Assembly: GCA_034766995.1 (NCBI GenBank)
Contig: CM068322.1
Coordinates: 13,229,310 to 13,293,309 of the forward strand
DNA: 64,000 bases
Source of the DNA: Acanthacorydalis orientalis
Taxonomy: Eukaryota > Arthropoda > Insecta > Megaloptera > Corydalidae
Direction: 5' to 3'
Part shown: piece by piece, positions 25,627 to 37,862 of the stretch
How positions within the stretch are numbered: position 1 is the stretch's first letter
Layout: the number at the start of each line of letters is the position of its first letter
Program-made: the position numbers and the translations under genes
The notes under the pieces: generated by a model
Databases searched by the model: none
Seen by the model: only the letters and a program-made list of their open reading frames with translations
Told to the model about the DNA's origin: nothing

Positions 25627-25645
25627 ATATATATATTTATATATT

Positions 25646-25678
<33 letters not shown>

Positions 25679-25685
25679 GTATATT

Positions 25686-25735
<50 letters not shown>

Positions 25736-25762
25736 TATATATATATAAATATATATATATAC

Positions 25763-25808
<46 letters not shown>

Positions 25809-25810
25809 GT

Positions 25811-25892
<82 letters not shown>
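25627..25892. repeat. Compound (TA)n microsatellite, about 265 bp
   Basis: The longest repeat of the window: TA runs with scattered single-base variants (TTTATA, TACATA, TACACATA) on the left and an almost pure 80-bp run on the right. The variant-rich left half looks older than the pure right half. Confidence 0.97.
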
Positions 25893-25895
<3 letters not shown>

Positions 25896-26475
25896 TGCTT
25901 TTCAATTGTCTTCAATAGAAAAATAATAAAATGTTTTTCAAATACTTATAACAAATATTATCGGGGATATTCGTATTAAGAAATGACCTGGACAAATATT
26001 TAGTCCGTTAAATTATAATTGATAGTATAGCATCGGTATACCTACTTATTTGTAGAAAAATAATTGCAAAATATGTCGTATTCTTTATAAAATAACTATT
26101 TAAAGTGTTATTATTTTCTGTACATTTATATATTGGTACATAGTTTTTTCAGGTACGATACTCTCAATATAACATATTATTGGTTGGTTAATTTAATAAC
26201 AAGTCTGTATATACATGTATGAACAATTCAATATTTATGTAGTTGAAATAACATTCTATTAATAAAATAGTAATATGAATGTAATAAAATATATAGACTA
26301 TTAGAAACAAAGACTATAACATTTTTATTCTTGTTAGTATTGTATTTATGAATAATAAAAGTTGGTTTTTATTATGTAGTTTATAACGAATTTCATTATT
26401 AATTCATTTTGTGCATTCAGTAATTGAATGAGAATATTTTGTTGATATAATGTAATAAATAATCATTTTATAATT

Positions 26476-26480
<5 letters not shown>

Positions 26481-26538
<58 letters not shown>

Positions 26539-26541
26539 AAT

Positions 26542-26618
<77 letters not shown>
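26481..26618. repeat. (TA)n microsatellite, about 138 bp
   Basis: TA runs with a TGTA and two AAATA interruptions. Confidence 0.97.
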
Positions 26619-26622
<4 letters not shown>

Positions 26623-27991
26623 CATATTCCATGAAATAGGTGATTATCACAAATGGGACATAAAACTACTTACATAACAAACAACCCTAGCATATTTTTT
26701 ATAAAATTATATGTTTGTTGCTATACAGGGTACTATTTAAACATTTAAATAATATTCATAATGCTAAAAGTATGTGTACATAAAAAGTTTTAATGAGGTA
26801 CATGATTCATTTGCGTGATTGATGTACATGTTACTTTTTTATAACTTTGTTATTATATATAGTTTGATAAGGAATGTATTTTTTGATTTAAGAAAAATAT
26901 ATGCTGACACGTATATAAAGTAGATGTTACTGAAATTGATTTTGATTATGGTTCTATAGTTTTTAATCTTTATTCAGAACTAAAAGAATTACTGTCCTAA
27001 TTCTAAATACTATAATTAATAAAGTTATATTTAATTTTAATTTTATATTTTCAAAATAAGAAATAATTCATGCATTTATTCTTATTCCGCCTTTGAGATA
27101 TTTGGAAATTGTGCTTTTTGTAGAGTTTATATTTTTTGATATAATTTTTAATTAAAATAGTTTAGTTAAGTAGCAAAATTAGATAAAAAAATGCTAAAAA
27201 ATATGATTAAAATAATGTGAGGACATATTTCAGAACCGAGGGGGATATAAGTTTTAAACTCTTCTTGATGAAGCAATACAATTTTTGTACTGTAATGTTC
27301 ATATCAATAAACAAATTTTTCATTGATCCTATAACCAAAAAAATAGTTAAAATAATACAAAATATTTTTCTATACCTTAGTACTTTGAAGATAATGATAT
27401 CGCCATCCAAATGTGCATAAGCAATAATTAAAAATTATCGATAGTCATTTATTATACATTTTTGTTCAGAAAAAATTGTGATTTGTGTGACGAAAAAACT
27501 TATTATTTAAAGTACTGATAGCCACAGTTCCAGAAAACACATTTATTTTTTTAGATTTTGTAGCTTTATACATAGAGCATGGATTTTAAATCATATTTAA
27601 ATGAATTTTATTTTTCTTTGTAACACCATATAATCAATAATAATATTTAATAAATAACACAGTATAAATAAACTCAGAAACAAATATCTAAAATCAATAC
27701 ATTCATACACAAATTAATTTTGTCATGAATGCATATTTACTGATTATTTAGAATTGAATTGATTAGTGTAATGAAATAATAAATTTCTCTATCTTTCAAT
27801 TAGAATTTTGCTAAATAAAGTTAAAAGTAGTGAAAGTATTGATTATTTTTTTGCGCAGTGCTAACAAATAAATATAAAATACTGCAATAAGGAATCGTTA
27901 AGATTTGTTATGTTTACCATAGTAATAAAATATAAGTTGCTGTCAATGAGTTAAAGTACGATAATATTTTATTCGAAATATAATATTATCG

Positions 27992-27995
<4 letters not shown>

Positions 27996-28046
<51 letters not shown>

Positions 28047-28073
28047 GTATATATTATGTACATATATATATAT

Positions 28074-28122
<49 letters not shown>
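27996..28122. repeat. (TA)n microsatellite, about 127 bp
   Basis: Two TA runs around a 40-bp segment in which ATTATGTA occurs twice, indicating a small internal duplication. Confidence 0.95.
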
Positions 28123-28126
<4 letters not shown>

Positions 28127-28722
28127 GTCTTGTGAGAATCAATTAAGTTGTTTCTGTTTTATAAAAGAATCACTTATTTATCATTTTGTATTATTTGTTC
28201 ATTAATTATTCTATACTTGGATAAAAATTTACTCTTCATACATGATAATAATTTTTATTATGAAAAGATTCCATAATTGTTTGGTGTTCATTATGAATAT
28301 GTGTATTTTGATGGTCATATTTTTATCATGTCATGATCTTCAAAGCGTAGACATCAAGAAATAATATAGATTTAATTGTTTTTTCTTTATACCCATGTAT
28401 TATTATTATCTTTAAATTATGAACTTGATAGAATTGTATCAAAAGGTGAGTAAGCTGCTTAAAGTAAATATTAAGTGGTTGTTCAATATATTAATAATAA
28501 AAATTGTCATATCTGTGGTTGACATATATGTGGAGAGTCATTCATTCGTGAAAATAAATTTAGTTATAGAGCCAAAACAACACTAAAGTTATGGCAATCA
28601 ATTTGACAAAAGATTTTTTTAGTGGGGACGCATCTTTTTAAGAGGTTATCTTTCACATATGTCAAACTGACACCTGTATTTTTTCTGATGTTTGTTAATT
28701 TTTGACACTACCGTATTTAATT

Positions 28723-29401
28723 ATGGCTTTTTATAAAACAAAAGAGCGCATTGAAATAATACAATTATATTATGAAAATGGTCGTTCTATAAAAAATACA
28801 TTTCATAAATTATATGATATTTATTTTCGACATACTTGTCCAAATGAATCAACAATTCTTCGATTAGTGAGTAAATCTGAAGAGACTGGATCGGTTAAAG
28901 ATAAAGAAACACTAACATGTGTTCATAGTGCTCGTTCTGAAGAAAACATTGACTTGGTCCGTCAAAGTGTATGGAAGAGCCAAGAATGCCAATTCCACGA
29001 CGTTTACAGCAATTGGGCCTTTCACACACAATCACATGGTGTAATTTGCATAAGGATTTATTGATGAAGGCTTATAAGGTTCAATTAACATAAAAATTGA
29101 AGTCAGCAGACTATTCACTGCGTCGGAGATTTGTTAATTGGATACTGGAACAACAACACGGTTTTTCTAAAAAGTCATCTTGATGATGAGGCTCATTTTG
29201 AATACTCCGGCTACTATCTTTGAAGCCACATTAAAGGACAGGTGTACGCCAATAATCCAAAACCAATTTCCGACCGACCAAAGAGTAATCTATGAGATAG
29301 AGTCTTAGTTGATTAGGGATGCTATCGAAAATTTGAACAAAAAATTGTTATTTGTAAGAAAGTACACGGCGGTAACATAGACGATATTATTTTTCATTTA
29401 T
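28723..29401 (+). pseudogene. DUF4817-type Tc1/mariner-superfamily transposase pseudogene
   Basis: From ATG 28723 the frame reads MAFYKTKERIEIIQLYYENG, followed by RSIKNTFHKLYDIY, then PNESTILRLVSKSEETGSVK and SARSEENIDLVRQSV. This is the HTH domain annotated DUF4817 in many insect transposases. After a frame break near 29060 it continues LMKAYKVQLT, RRRFVNWILEQQHGFSKK and D-E-A-H-F. Then most of the catalytic domain is missing, and the end reads IENF, then VHGGNIDDIIFH, which is the usual C-terminus (G-G-H-L-x-D-I-I-F-H). Length is about 225 codons against roughly 350 for the family. It has stops and a large internal deletion, so it is inactive. Confidence 0.8.
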
Positions 29402-29604
29402 GAATGGCATACCTCCAAATATTATTTACAATAAAGAAACTTAAAATTTCAGTGAAAATTTTGTGTTTTATTTCATATTAAAAAAAATGCTTATTAGAAA
29501 ACACTATTATCATGTAGAGTTATTTGATGTTGAAATTAAATTTTAATATATTTTTTCTTAATTAACTCCTTTATTAATAATTAATTTCGATGAACATTGC
29601 ATAT

Positions 29605-29607
<3 letters not shown>

Positions 29608-29672
<65 letters not shown>
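29608..29672. repeat. (TA)n microsatellite, 65 bp
   Basis: A pure TA run about 200 bp after the end of the DUF4817-type pseudogene. Confidence 0.97.
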
Positions 29673-29675
<3 letters not shown>

Positions 29676-30011
29676 ATTGTAACATATTTAAATGGTTTCA
29701 TGTTCTGAACATTTTGAAAAAAATCAATATTTGCGATGACATTGTATGCTTTAGAGTAATATATAAGAAACACAATAATGTAATACTCCAAGAAGATAAT
29801 AAGAAAACAATTAGGGACTTTGAAATTTACAACATTAATTATAATTTTATTCTACCGTCTCGAAACTCTAAGATGTGCGTGACTTGGCGTGAGTTTAGTA
29901 AATTGCGATACAAACCCACACGCTATATATATATATATATATATATTGTAACACACTTGCACAATACATATTTACCTGTACAGTCACCTGAAAATAAATA
30001 ATACACACGTG

Positions 30012-30016
<5 letters not shown>

Positions 30017-30079
<63 letters not shown>

Positions 30080-30118
30080 CGAGTATATATATATACATAT
30101 ATGAGTATATATATACGT
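30017..30118. repeat. (TA)n microsatellite with CGAG interruption
   Basis: TA runs with ATACGAGTAT and ATGAGTA interruptions, running into a TGTG tract. Confidence 0.95.
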
Positions 30119-30368
30119 GTGTGTGTGTATGTATGTGTGTTGATAAAAATTGTAAAGCAAGCACTCAGACAAAACAAGATATAAAATTTCACTGAAAATC
30201 GGTACTTCGTGTCGAGACAAAATAAATGGTTAACCAGTGCACACACGTTTAATCATTTTTTTACATTTATTTTTTTATAAAACAAAATGATATATAAGGT
30301 GCACGAAAGAAATTTATGAAGGGCAAATGCCAACATCCGCTGTTATAGAGTTCTATTAAATTTAAAAA

Positions 30369-30424
<56 letters not shown>

Positions 30425-30916
30425 AGTTTACATTTGAGGTTAAATAATAATTAAAAACATTAATTGTTAAATGTTACAGCATAACTCGTAAAAATAAATT
30501 AAATAACAATATTTATTTAAAACTAAGAAAATAAGTACAAAGAGAAAGCTTTTATAATTGCAATGTTCTTTCTTAATTATTAATTATATATTGTTAACAT
30601 AATTAAACATATTAGACTAATATTATCTTATTTCGTTAATAAATATTATATGTCTAATAATTTTACCATATAATTAGTAATAATTAACCAACAAAAGGAT
30701 AAATCAACACAAATAGAACAAAATAATAAAAACAAATTATCCTTAATATCTTCATAATGAAAATCATTAAAGTATCCAAAGATATTTAAGTTATTAATAT
30801 TAATGCATGGGAATCAGACATTTGGTAGAACTCGAAGAATTGTGATGTAACCAGTGTTGTGTAATATATATATATATATTACATATATATATATACATAT
30901 TATATATATATATATA

Positions 30917-31071
30917 TACACAAATATACATATACAGTACTTATTCGGTAATTGCAACTAATTAAACCGAAGTGTGTTGAAATTATTGGATCTATTGTAA
31001 TTATTGAATATCTATTAACAAAGTTGTTCAAATTTGTTATGTATTCTCATACTTATTGTTTTAAAAATGTA

Positions 31072-31111
<40 letters not shown>

Positions 31112-31121
31112 TATTATATAT

Positions 31122-31178
<57 letters not shown>

Positions 31179-31338
31179 AATATACATATATAGTACTTAC
31201 TCGGTAATTGCAACTAATTAAACCGAAGTGTGTTGAAATTATTGGATCTATTGTAATTATTGAATATCTATTAACAAAATTGTTCAAATTTGTTATGTAT
31301 TCTCATACTATTGTTTTAAAAATGTATGTGCGTATATG

Positions 31339-31345
<7 letters not shown>
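30917..31345 (+). repeat. Tandem duplication, 256-bp period
   Basis: About 150 bp of unique sequence, beginning TCGGTAATTGCAACTAATTA at 30945 and again at 31201, is present twice with only a few differences: ACAAAG against ACAAAA, one missing T in CATACTTATTG, and GCATAT against GCGTAT. Both copies start after ACACAAATATACATATA and end in TA runs. The high identity indicates a recent duplication, probably by slippage or unequal exchange between the flanking TA tracts. Both copies give the same short, unrecognised open frame starting MQLIKPKCVEIIG. Confidence 0.9.
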
Positions 31346-31373
<28 letters not shown>

Positions 31374-31679
31374 ATGCTTTGTGTGTGTAGTAGTGAATAG
31401 AACAATTCGGTGCAGTAACAATAAAAACACATTTATATTATATAATTATTGATATATTTAGTACCTCTTATTTTACCTTTATTTAAGTAACTACATATTT
31501 TTAGTAATGACAATTGAATTAATCATTTTTAAATCGATAAAAATGAAAAACTGTGCGAAACCGAAAAAAACACTAAATAAATATCCAGTACCTCGTACTG
31601 ACAAAGTAGTATATAAAATATGTTGTGTAAATTTTATTTTTAATAGCAGTTTTTTAGTAATATGAAATGGATATCACTA

Positions 31680-32600
31680 CTTTATGGCATTTATTAACAG
31701 GGATGGTCATTTATGCATATTGAAAAGCTTCCCATAAATCAGACTTGTTTTTACGTTTAAATTTGCTTACGGCATTTTCAAGATCAGCCGTATGTTTTAT
31801 ATCAGATTTAAATCCAGTAAATTCGTCAGTTACGCCATAACGAAAATGTTATTTTAAAAACCTTTTTTTGCTTTGGACGTATGTCAGATAAGTCCAACGT
31901 AGCGGCATATTAGTTTTTACATAAAGTAACATTAGTGTGTATAACATACCCACATAGACATATTGAGTTATGGTCTTTTTAACTCTTTTAATTTTCCTAT
32001 TCTATATCACGAAAAAGTCATTCTTAGACCTTAATATTTCCTCCTCCATGCTTTATTTTCTTCATTGTGTACTGTATCGAGTACTCTATTGATTTTGTTC
32101 GTACAATCTTTCATAATCGAGAAAATGTTTCATTATTTTGTTAAACAGTTAATCTTCTGTTAATATTGGATGGTGTTAATAAAGAAATATTTAAGTTGGT
32201 AATAATCTTCGACGGAATGTTAAATTATCGAAATCCATTTGGATTTCTGAGCTTATTAATATTGAAGTTCCAAATGAATTACTTTTTACTGTAAGTCGGT
32301 TATCCGAGTGAGTCGTTCCCTTTAATCTGTCAACATTAATGGATTTCTTCTCTTTTAAATCGTAATTCATTTTGTTCTTTATGAATTCAACAATTTACTC
32401 AATATTTTGATTTAACTTCATTTCGTAAACTTTTAATTTATTTTTTTATCTTTCGGAGTCATCTTTTCCTCATTCCATATTAACATTTTAGCTACTATAA
32501 GCGACTATAGTGGTCTTCGTCTATGTTATCTTTTTGAACGATACGACACTATAGTGACTTCCCGCTGGGTCCTCTTTTTGAGTGGTATGCCATAGTGGCT
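31680..32600 (-). pseudogene. Unidentified decayed coding-like block
   Basis: The minus strand gives protein-like readings interrupted by stops and frame changes. Around 32205-32400 it reads F-I-K-N-K-M-N-Y-D-L-K-E-K-K-S, then INVDRLKGTTHSDN and TVKSNSFGTSILISSEIQ, ending MDFDNLTFRRRLLPT. Around 31700-31850 it reads YGVTDEFTGFKSDIKHTADL, then ENAVSKFKRKN and SDLWEAFQYA. Serine, threonine and charged residues are more evenly used than in random AT-rich translation. I do not recognise the family. A degraded transposon or retrocopy is the most likely explanation; it could also be chance. Confidence 0.3.
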
Positions 32601-33298
32601 ATAGTTTTAAGATATATCACACAAGATTTTATTATTAATTATTAAAATATTTGTATTCATATTATGTCGTTATGTTTTTTTTTTTACAATTTTTACATAA
32701 AAATATATAAAAACGTTAGAAATCATTGAGCTGTAACTTTATTCTAACAAAAATGTATAGTGGAAAGCACCAAACACCGATTGCAATGCTGCGGAGGGCT
32801 TTGTCGTATTGGGGTACTGCTACGCGATCAAACTCGCCGTAGATAACAGGTTAAAAGTAAACTACTGTATTGTTAAATAAATAATTTATTATTTCTTAAT
32901 AAATATATACTCAGTTTTCTATATATTTTTTACATTTCAATAAATCCCTATGTGTTTCGATGTTCAGTTCAAAGAGTCTATATTCTTTTTATTGCACAGT
33001 TATTTTCTGCAAAAGTCATGTTTATGTAAGTATTGCGAGAACTTCCTCAATAAATAAATTGAGAATTTTTTGTTTTAACCAAGGCTTATCGCACCAGGCA
33101 TGAGATGCCTGTTTTATCGAATTGAGGTTAAAATACTACAAGTATTAAATTTATAATTATGTACATTCTTGTAATTCTGTTGATACGTTCTACTGACGAT
33201 TTTCTTTCTTTTGGATCACCAGAGTTTGTGTTTTCCATAAGTGTGTGGCAAGTGTGTCCTTTTCAGGCAGAATTTAGATAATTTTTTTACTACTGTAC

Positions 33299-33337
<39 letters not shown>

Positions 33338-33898
33338 TTTTTCATTTTGGTAATATTACAATTATTGTTTGGTTGTATTCTCTTATATCTATCATCTCAT
33401 TGATACTTTGTATTGATGGTTTTTGCCTTTAAATAAAGATGACACGTTCCGAAATTAGAAGTGGAGATTACACACTCATACAGATAATTCAACAGAACTA
33501 AGACTATCAGGACGGTTTAGCATAAGTACATTCGTGTTCCTAAACAAAGCTCATATCTACTTTTTTACTTATTATTACATTTGTATAATTGAAGAGTTGT
33601 AGAATTAGTTATCATCAATTATATTATGTAGAATTAATTTCTTTTAAATACAGAAAAAAATAAATTCTAATATTTCGTGTGCTGTTACAAAATAATATAT
33701 TATGTATTTTTGCAAAGATAAAATAATCCCATGCAGAACAGCTGGAAATCTTAATTATAGATTAGTTCTATAAGAAATACATCAGAATCTTTATAATAGA
33801 ATGCTTACTTTTTTCATTGGAAAATATACTCTTTCAAATATTTTGGAGTAAACTAAACCTTTTCAATTTGATATACTTTGTGAAAGTTACGTATTTAA
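32601..33898. other. Intronic sequence without recognised genes
   Basis: A small GC-richer patch at 32755-32850 is non-repetitive. A TA tract lies at 33301-33330. At about 32490-32600 the motif CACTATAGTGG-like recurs three times in 110 bp in both orientations. Confidence 0.5.
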
Positions 33899-33982
33899 CC
33901 CTTAGCTGCCACACTTATCTGGTATAACATAGCTGCCACATGCCACACTGGGGTCATATTGACCCACAGTGGCAGCTAAGGG
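33899..33982. mobile_element. piggyBac-type mini-MITE (84 bp)
   Basis: The left end CCCTTAGCTGCCAC and right end GTGGCAGCTAAGGG are perfect 14-bp inverted repeats. The element follows TTAA on the left and is followed by TGAA (one change from TTAA) on the right. CCCTTwG-type ends with TTAA targets are characteristic of piggyBac elements. Inside is a second, perfect palindrome GGGTCATATTGACCC (33951-33965) and a partial repeat of GCTGCCAC. With only 84 bp it is almost entirely terminal structure. Confidence 0.85.
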
Positions 33983-34095
33983 TGAATATATATTATCTAT
34001 GCTACAATTTAAAAACTTTTATACAATAGAAATAATGTTTAATTTGAAAAAGTACTTTCAATAGTTGAAAATTGTAGTTGTACATTTATATACAT

Positions 34096-34128
<33 letters not shown>

Positions 34129-34499
34129 AATATTACATATACATATATATATATATATATAGATAGATACAAATATATACATTCTCTGTAACTAGTAAGT
34201 TTATTTCGGAGTGTCACCGGTATAACATTTATATCATATATCATTCACTGTTAACGCCAGAAACTTTTATTAAAAAATTGTTCCATGTCTGTTAACACAG
34301 CGTTGTTTTGGATAAAAACTGATGTAATAGTTTGTTGGCTAGTCTCACGTACTCTTGACGTTTTTGTAATAAGAACGTCCACATGGAATGGTTTTTCGAT
34401 TCAATTGAAATGTTTTTCTAGATGAAGTACATACATACATACGTACACAGGATGTATGACACAAATCAATGGTAGAAATATACACGAAAGCGAAAACAA

Positions 34500-34541
<42 letters not shown>

Positions 34542-35851
34542 GTATATGTATATGTATGTATATAAGCATGTATGCATGTATGTATAATGTGTAAATACAA
34601 AATATAAGGAACTTTTGTAACATAAATGACCATTGTAAATTTGTTTTATGTTTTTTTCATAGTTTTAAGAGTGAATAAATATGTAAAAAATAACCACGGT
34701 TAAAATTTCTAGAATTAATTTTCACAAAATAAAAAAAAATGATGACCGTTTATTTAAAACAAATAATTTTTATTATTAAATACGAAAGGGAATCTTTCAT
34801 GTAACAATATTTTAAGGTTTATAAAATTGGTATTATGAACTATTTGCGTGCAAAATTTTGCAAGAAAAGACATTTGTTTCAAATAACCCGAGACTTATTA
34901 TTTTAATTGAAAAAATGAAAATAGAAAAAAAATCTATAAATTATTGATGAGTAATGTAAATTCAATACTAATGGATACATTACAGAATAACATCTGGATG
35001 GATAATCTTTTTTTAGTTTATGTCTTTATTAAGAGCTCTTTTCAATGCATATTTTCTTCATATTCATACTAGAATAATATAGTTTATGACCGAGAATTGG
35101 GCTCTATAATAGTATGCTCATGAAATTAAATGTTTGAATTCGATTATTATTCATTATCATTGTGAACTGTAAAATAATTATATAGTTCCTTTATTTAAAA
35201 ATATGGTTACTATCCTGTCAATAACATGTATGTCAAAGATTTTTCAATTCTTGTAATTTTCTATTGCAATGGTTATTTTTTTTATTTGATTATCAACTTA
35301 TTCACAATTAGTTGTATTTCTGCACAATGCTTTATCTTGATATTAATATTACACAAAACATAACAACGGCATCTACTACTAATGGTCATTTATTTCCTGG
35401 TGTAGTATTTTGTAAGGGACTTAAGAAAATTAGTATTTTTATCTTACGTGCACCTTATAATTTTGTTGATATTCATGTGAACAGCTTTTTATTTGAAGTG
35501 AAATTTACTGTCATCAGAATTTTATTATCAACAGGAAAATAATATATTTTTTAGATGTTTGTCCCAGTAAATGTATTCCAATAATTGGATATGTCTTGTT
35601 ATTTCGTTTGGTAATTAAATGAGATTAACTTTTATGTAGAAATTGTTCAATTTTCTAGAACATAATGTGATCAAACTTTATTGCTTGGATCAGGCCGTAT
35701 TTCCTTTAGCACTTTAAATGCCTCATATAAAGTTTATACATATGTTGATTTATTTTTTTCAAAAATTTTTCTATGAGGGAAGGGTTTTTCGAAAAGCGTC
35801 AAAAACTCCTTCTAGAAATGTATCTACACTTCCTTATCGCTCCTTATATGG

Positions 35852-35907
<56 letters not shown>

Positions 35908-35991
35908 TATATATATATATATACATTTTCATATATGTATATTTATCTATCTATCTATATAGATAGATAGAGAGAGAGAGAGATTTTACTA
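33983..35991. other. Intronic AT-rich sequence
   Basis: Contains TA tracts near 34100-34160 and 34500-34535 and the tract 35858-35933, which ends in a CTAT/GATA run with the palindrome ATCTATATAGAT and a GAGAGA run. A 76-codon frame at 35312-35542 (MYFCTMLYLDINITQNITT) has more balanced composition than most but no recognised motif and no splice sites. Confidence 0.5.
35858..35933. repeat. (TA)n microsatellite
   Basis: A TA run with an ACACACA interruption, followed by (CTAT)n/(GATA)n and (GA)n to about 35983, immediately before a TIR element. Confidence 0.95.
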
Positions 35992-36147
35992 AGCTTCCAC
36001 ATGAAAGTATTAAAAAACATGTTATCCCCCATTTAGTATTTTAGTTCCATTGTATTTTAATATTGAATTGAACTGTAATACTTAATAACGAATAAAATAA
36101 ATTTCTTAACCCCTGTCCTCCTTTTTTGATACTGCCATGTGGAAGCT
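35992..36147. mobile_element. TA-target MITE (156 bp)
   Basis: The left end AGCTTCCACATGAAAGTAT and the reverse complement of the right end AGCTTCCACATGGCAGTAT are inverted repeats with 17 of 19 bases matching. Both ends are flanked by TA (35990-35991 and 36148-36149), the target duplication expected of Tc1/mariner or pogo elements. The interior carries no coding sequence. Confidence 0.85.
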
Positions 36148-36160
36148 TAAATTGAATCAG

Positions 36161-36161
<1 letters not shown>

Positions 36162-36210
<49 letters not shown>
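36162..36210. repeat. (TA)n microsatellite just right of the MITE
   Basis: A TA run starting 13 bp after the MITE's target site. Confidence 0.95.
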
Positions 36211-36213
<3 letters not shown>

Positions 36214-36699
36214 CATAGACATAACCACAGATCGTTATTAATGGTGACTCGTGGGCTGCGTTTGATGCGTGACACCTCGAATTCTGTCCCAGCGATACCT
36301 TGCGAGTGAGAGAAAAGGATTTTAATAGAATAAAAATAAATGAAATAAAATGTTTGTTTACTAATTGACAACATTTATGAACATAAAACCATTTGAAATA
36401 AACCTGAGTTACATAAAGTGTACTTGCAGTTATAATTATTTGCTAATATTGTGTTTGAAATATGTTTATTGGTCTTTAAAGTTGATTGTATTTTAACAAC
36501 AGTATCGTTCTCAATGATTTGCTTTCATATGCAGGGAAAGCTTGATACATTTTCAGTTAATGTGACTCTCGGTCATTACGATCATAAAGTTCAAACCATT
36601 TTTCTATATGCGGCTCATCAAATTTCGAATACTGAGGAAGATTATGAAATAAAGACGTCCGAAAACTGTCTTCTAATAACTATCGTCAAATTTCTTGCT
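36211..36699. other. Sequence left of the second Tigger relic
   Basis: A non-repetitive, GC-richer patch at 36225-36310, then an open frame of 85 codons at 36451-36708 (includes MQGKLDTFSVNVTLGHYDHK) whose last residues run into the Tigger reading. The first part was not recognised. It may be decayed Tigger N-terminus or unrelated. Confidence 0.4.
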
Positions 36700-37862
36700 T
36701 ATTTTTAAAAAATTAATTGAAGAAAATAATTGCGATGACTGTAAAATTTTTGACATTGATAAAATTATCCTTCATTGGAATAAAATACGGCCTAGAATTT
36801 TCTAGAAATCTTTCTAGAAATAGAATTTTTCATTTTTAAGAAAGAAACATTTGTAAAAATTAAAAATCTGAACCTGTTTGTAAATATCCAAAAGGGTGTT
36901 TAACACTTTTGTTGGAAAAAAATGCTGAAGGCGATTTGAAACTGAAACTTATGCTTATTTATCACTCACTAAATTTGAGGGATTTAACAGGTGGCAAAAT
37001 AGCAACATTTCTGTAATTTGGTGGACAAATAATAAGTCATGGAATACGTAAGCTTTTTCTGAAGACTGGTTTAACAATTAATTTTTCTCTGATAGTCAAA
37101 AACTATGGTAAGATATACAATTTTACATTTAAAAATTTCTGAGTTTCTGATATTGCTTCTAGATATCCTATTACATTAAACGACCTGTTTGAAATTGTAA
37201 ACGTCACATTTTTTATTTCAAACACTATGCCTTTACTATGTCCAATATGCTAGGGCATACTTTTAGTTTTCAAGGCATATTATCTGCAAAAAAGTTTTAT
37301 GCAAGTAATGAAAGCTATAACGGGAGAAAATGAATTTTTATTGACTGAATTTTGAAGAATTTTATTGTTGATCAAGCTATTGAAATTTTTATGAAACATG
37401 AAAAGAAGTTACAGAAAAAAGATCTTTTGAAATATCTTCTGCTTTACTGCCTAAATGACTCTCATGGCTTCCAAATGAAAAAAGTAGCATTATTGAAAAA
37501 GAAAGTTTTCTTTGAAGATGTTGTCATTCACAATGTAAGAGAATGTTTGGATTCGCATTCACAGCCGCTCACCTACAAAAATCTTATAGAATTTGAGTAA
37601 AAGCGTGTCTACAACAAAAAAGAAGAAATTACGACTAAGGAAGAAAAGTACGCCTCAAAAAAAATTTTGTTAAAAGAACTTGAGAATATATTTAAAAATT
37701 GTCAAACAACAAATAATGGATTTAAATCCGAATGTGAAAAGAATCATCTTAGTTTTCAGAACGCTAGGAATCGGAATTAGGTGTTATCTTAAATTTTATG
37801 AAAAGAAAAAGGAGGCTAACATTTTTCGAACGACGCCTGACAATTATTTACCTAGAAAATAG
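36700..37862 (+). pseudogene. Second Tigger-like transposase pseudogene
   Basis: Read across many frame changes: KKLIEENNCDDCKIFDIDKI (aligned with the first catalytic F-N-V-D-E-T block), CLTLLLEKNAEGDLKLKLML followed by IYHSLNLRDLT, S-E-D-W-F, FLILLLD (second aspartate region), N-V-T-F-F-I-S-N-T-M-P-L-L, and VFKAYYLQKSFMQVM. It ends with the Tigger-type tail D-L-N-P-N-V-K-R, CYLKFYEKKKEANIF and DNYLPRK before a stop at 37860. The order follows Tigger transposases from about the middle onward. The N-terminal HTH is not recognisable. Terminal-like ATGCGATTTCGAGATGTACG sequence near 38067-38086 may be the element's 3' end. It is more decayed than the copy at 7.7-8.6 kb and is clearly dead. Confidence 0.75.

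Larger units (their letters stand above)
23861..28699. other. Intronic AT-rich sequence rich in microsatellites
   Basis: Carries TA tracts near 23965-24020, 24114-24140, 25627-25892, 26481-26618 and 27996-28122. No coding exon, RNA gene or transposon core was recognised. Confidence 0.55.
29402..31679. other. Intronic AT-rich sequence with microsatellites and a tandem duplication
   Basis: Contains TA tracts at 29608-29672, 29924-29945, 30017-30118, 30371-30424 and a 256-bp-period duplication at 30917-31345. A non-repetitive patch of somewhat higher GC lies at 29840-29925 and another at 30180-30245. No coding exon was recognised. Confidence 0.55.

Noticed and set aside
25645..25915. Long Ile-Tyr (IYIYIY) open frames on both strands here and in all other TA tracts
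   Set aside because: They are translations of (TA)n dinucleotide repeats, which contain no stop codon in any frame and give mirror-image frames on the two strands.
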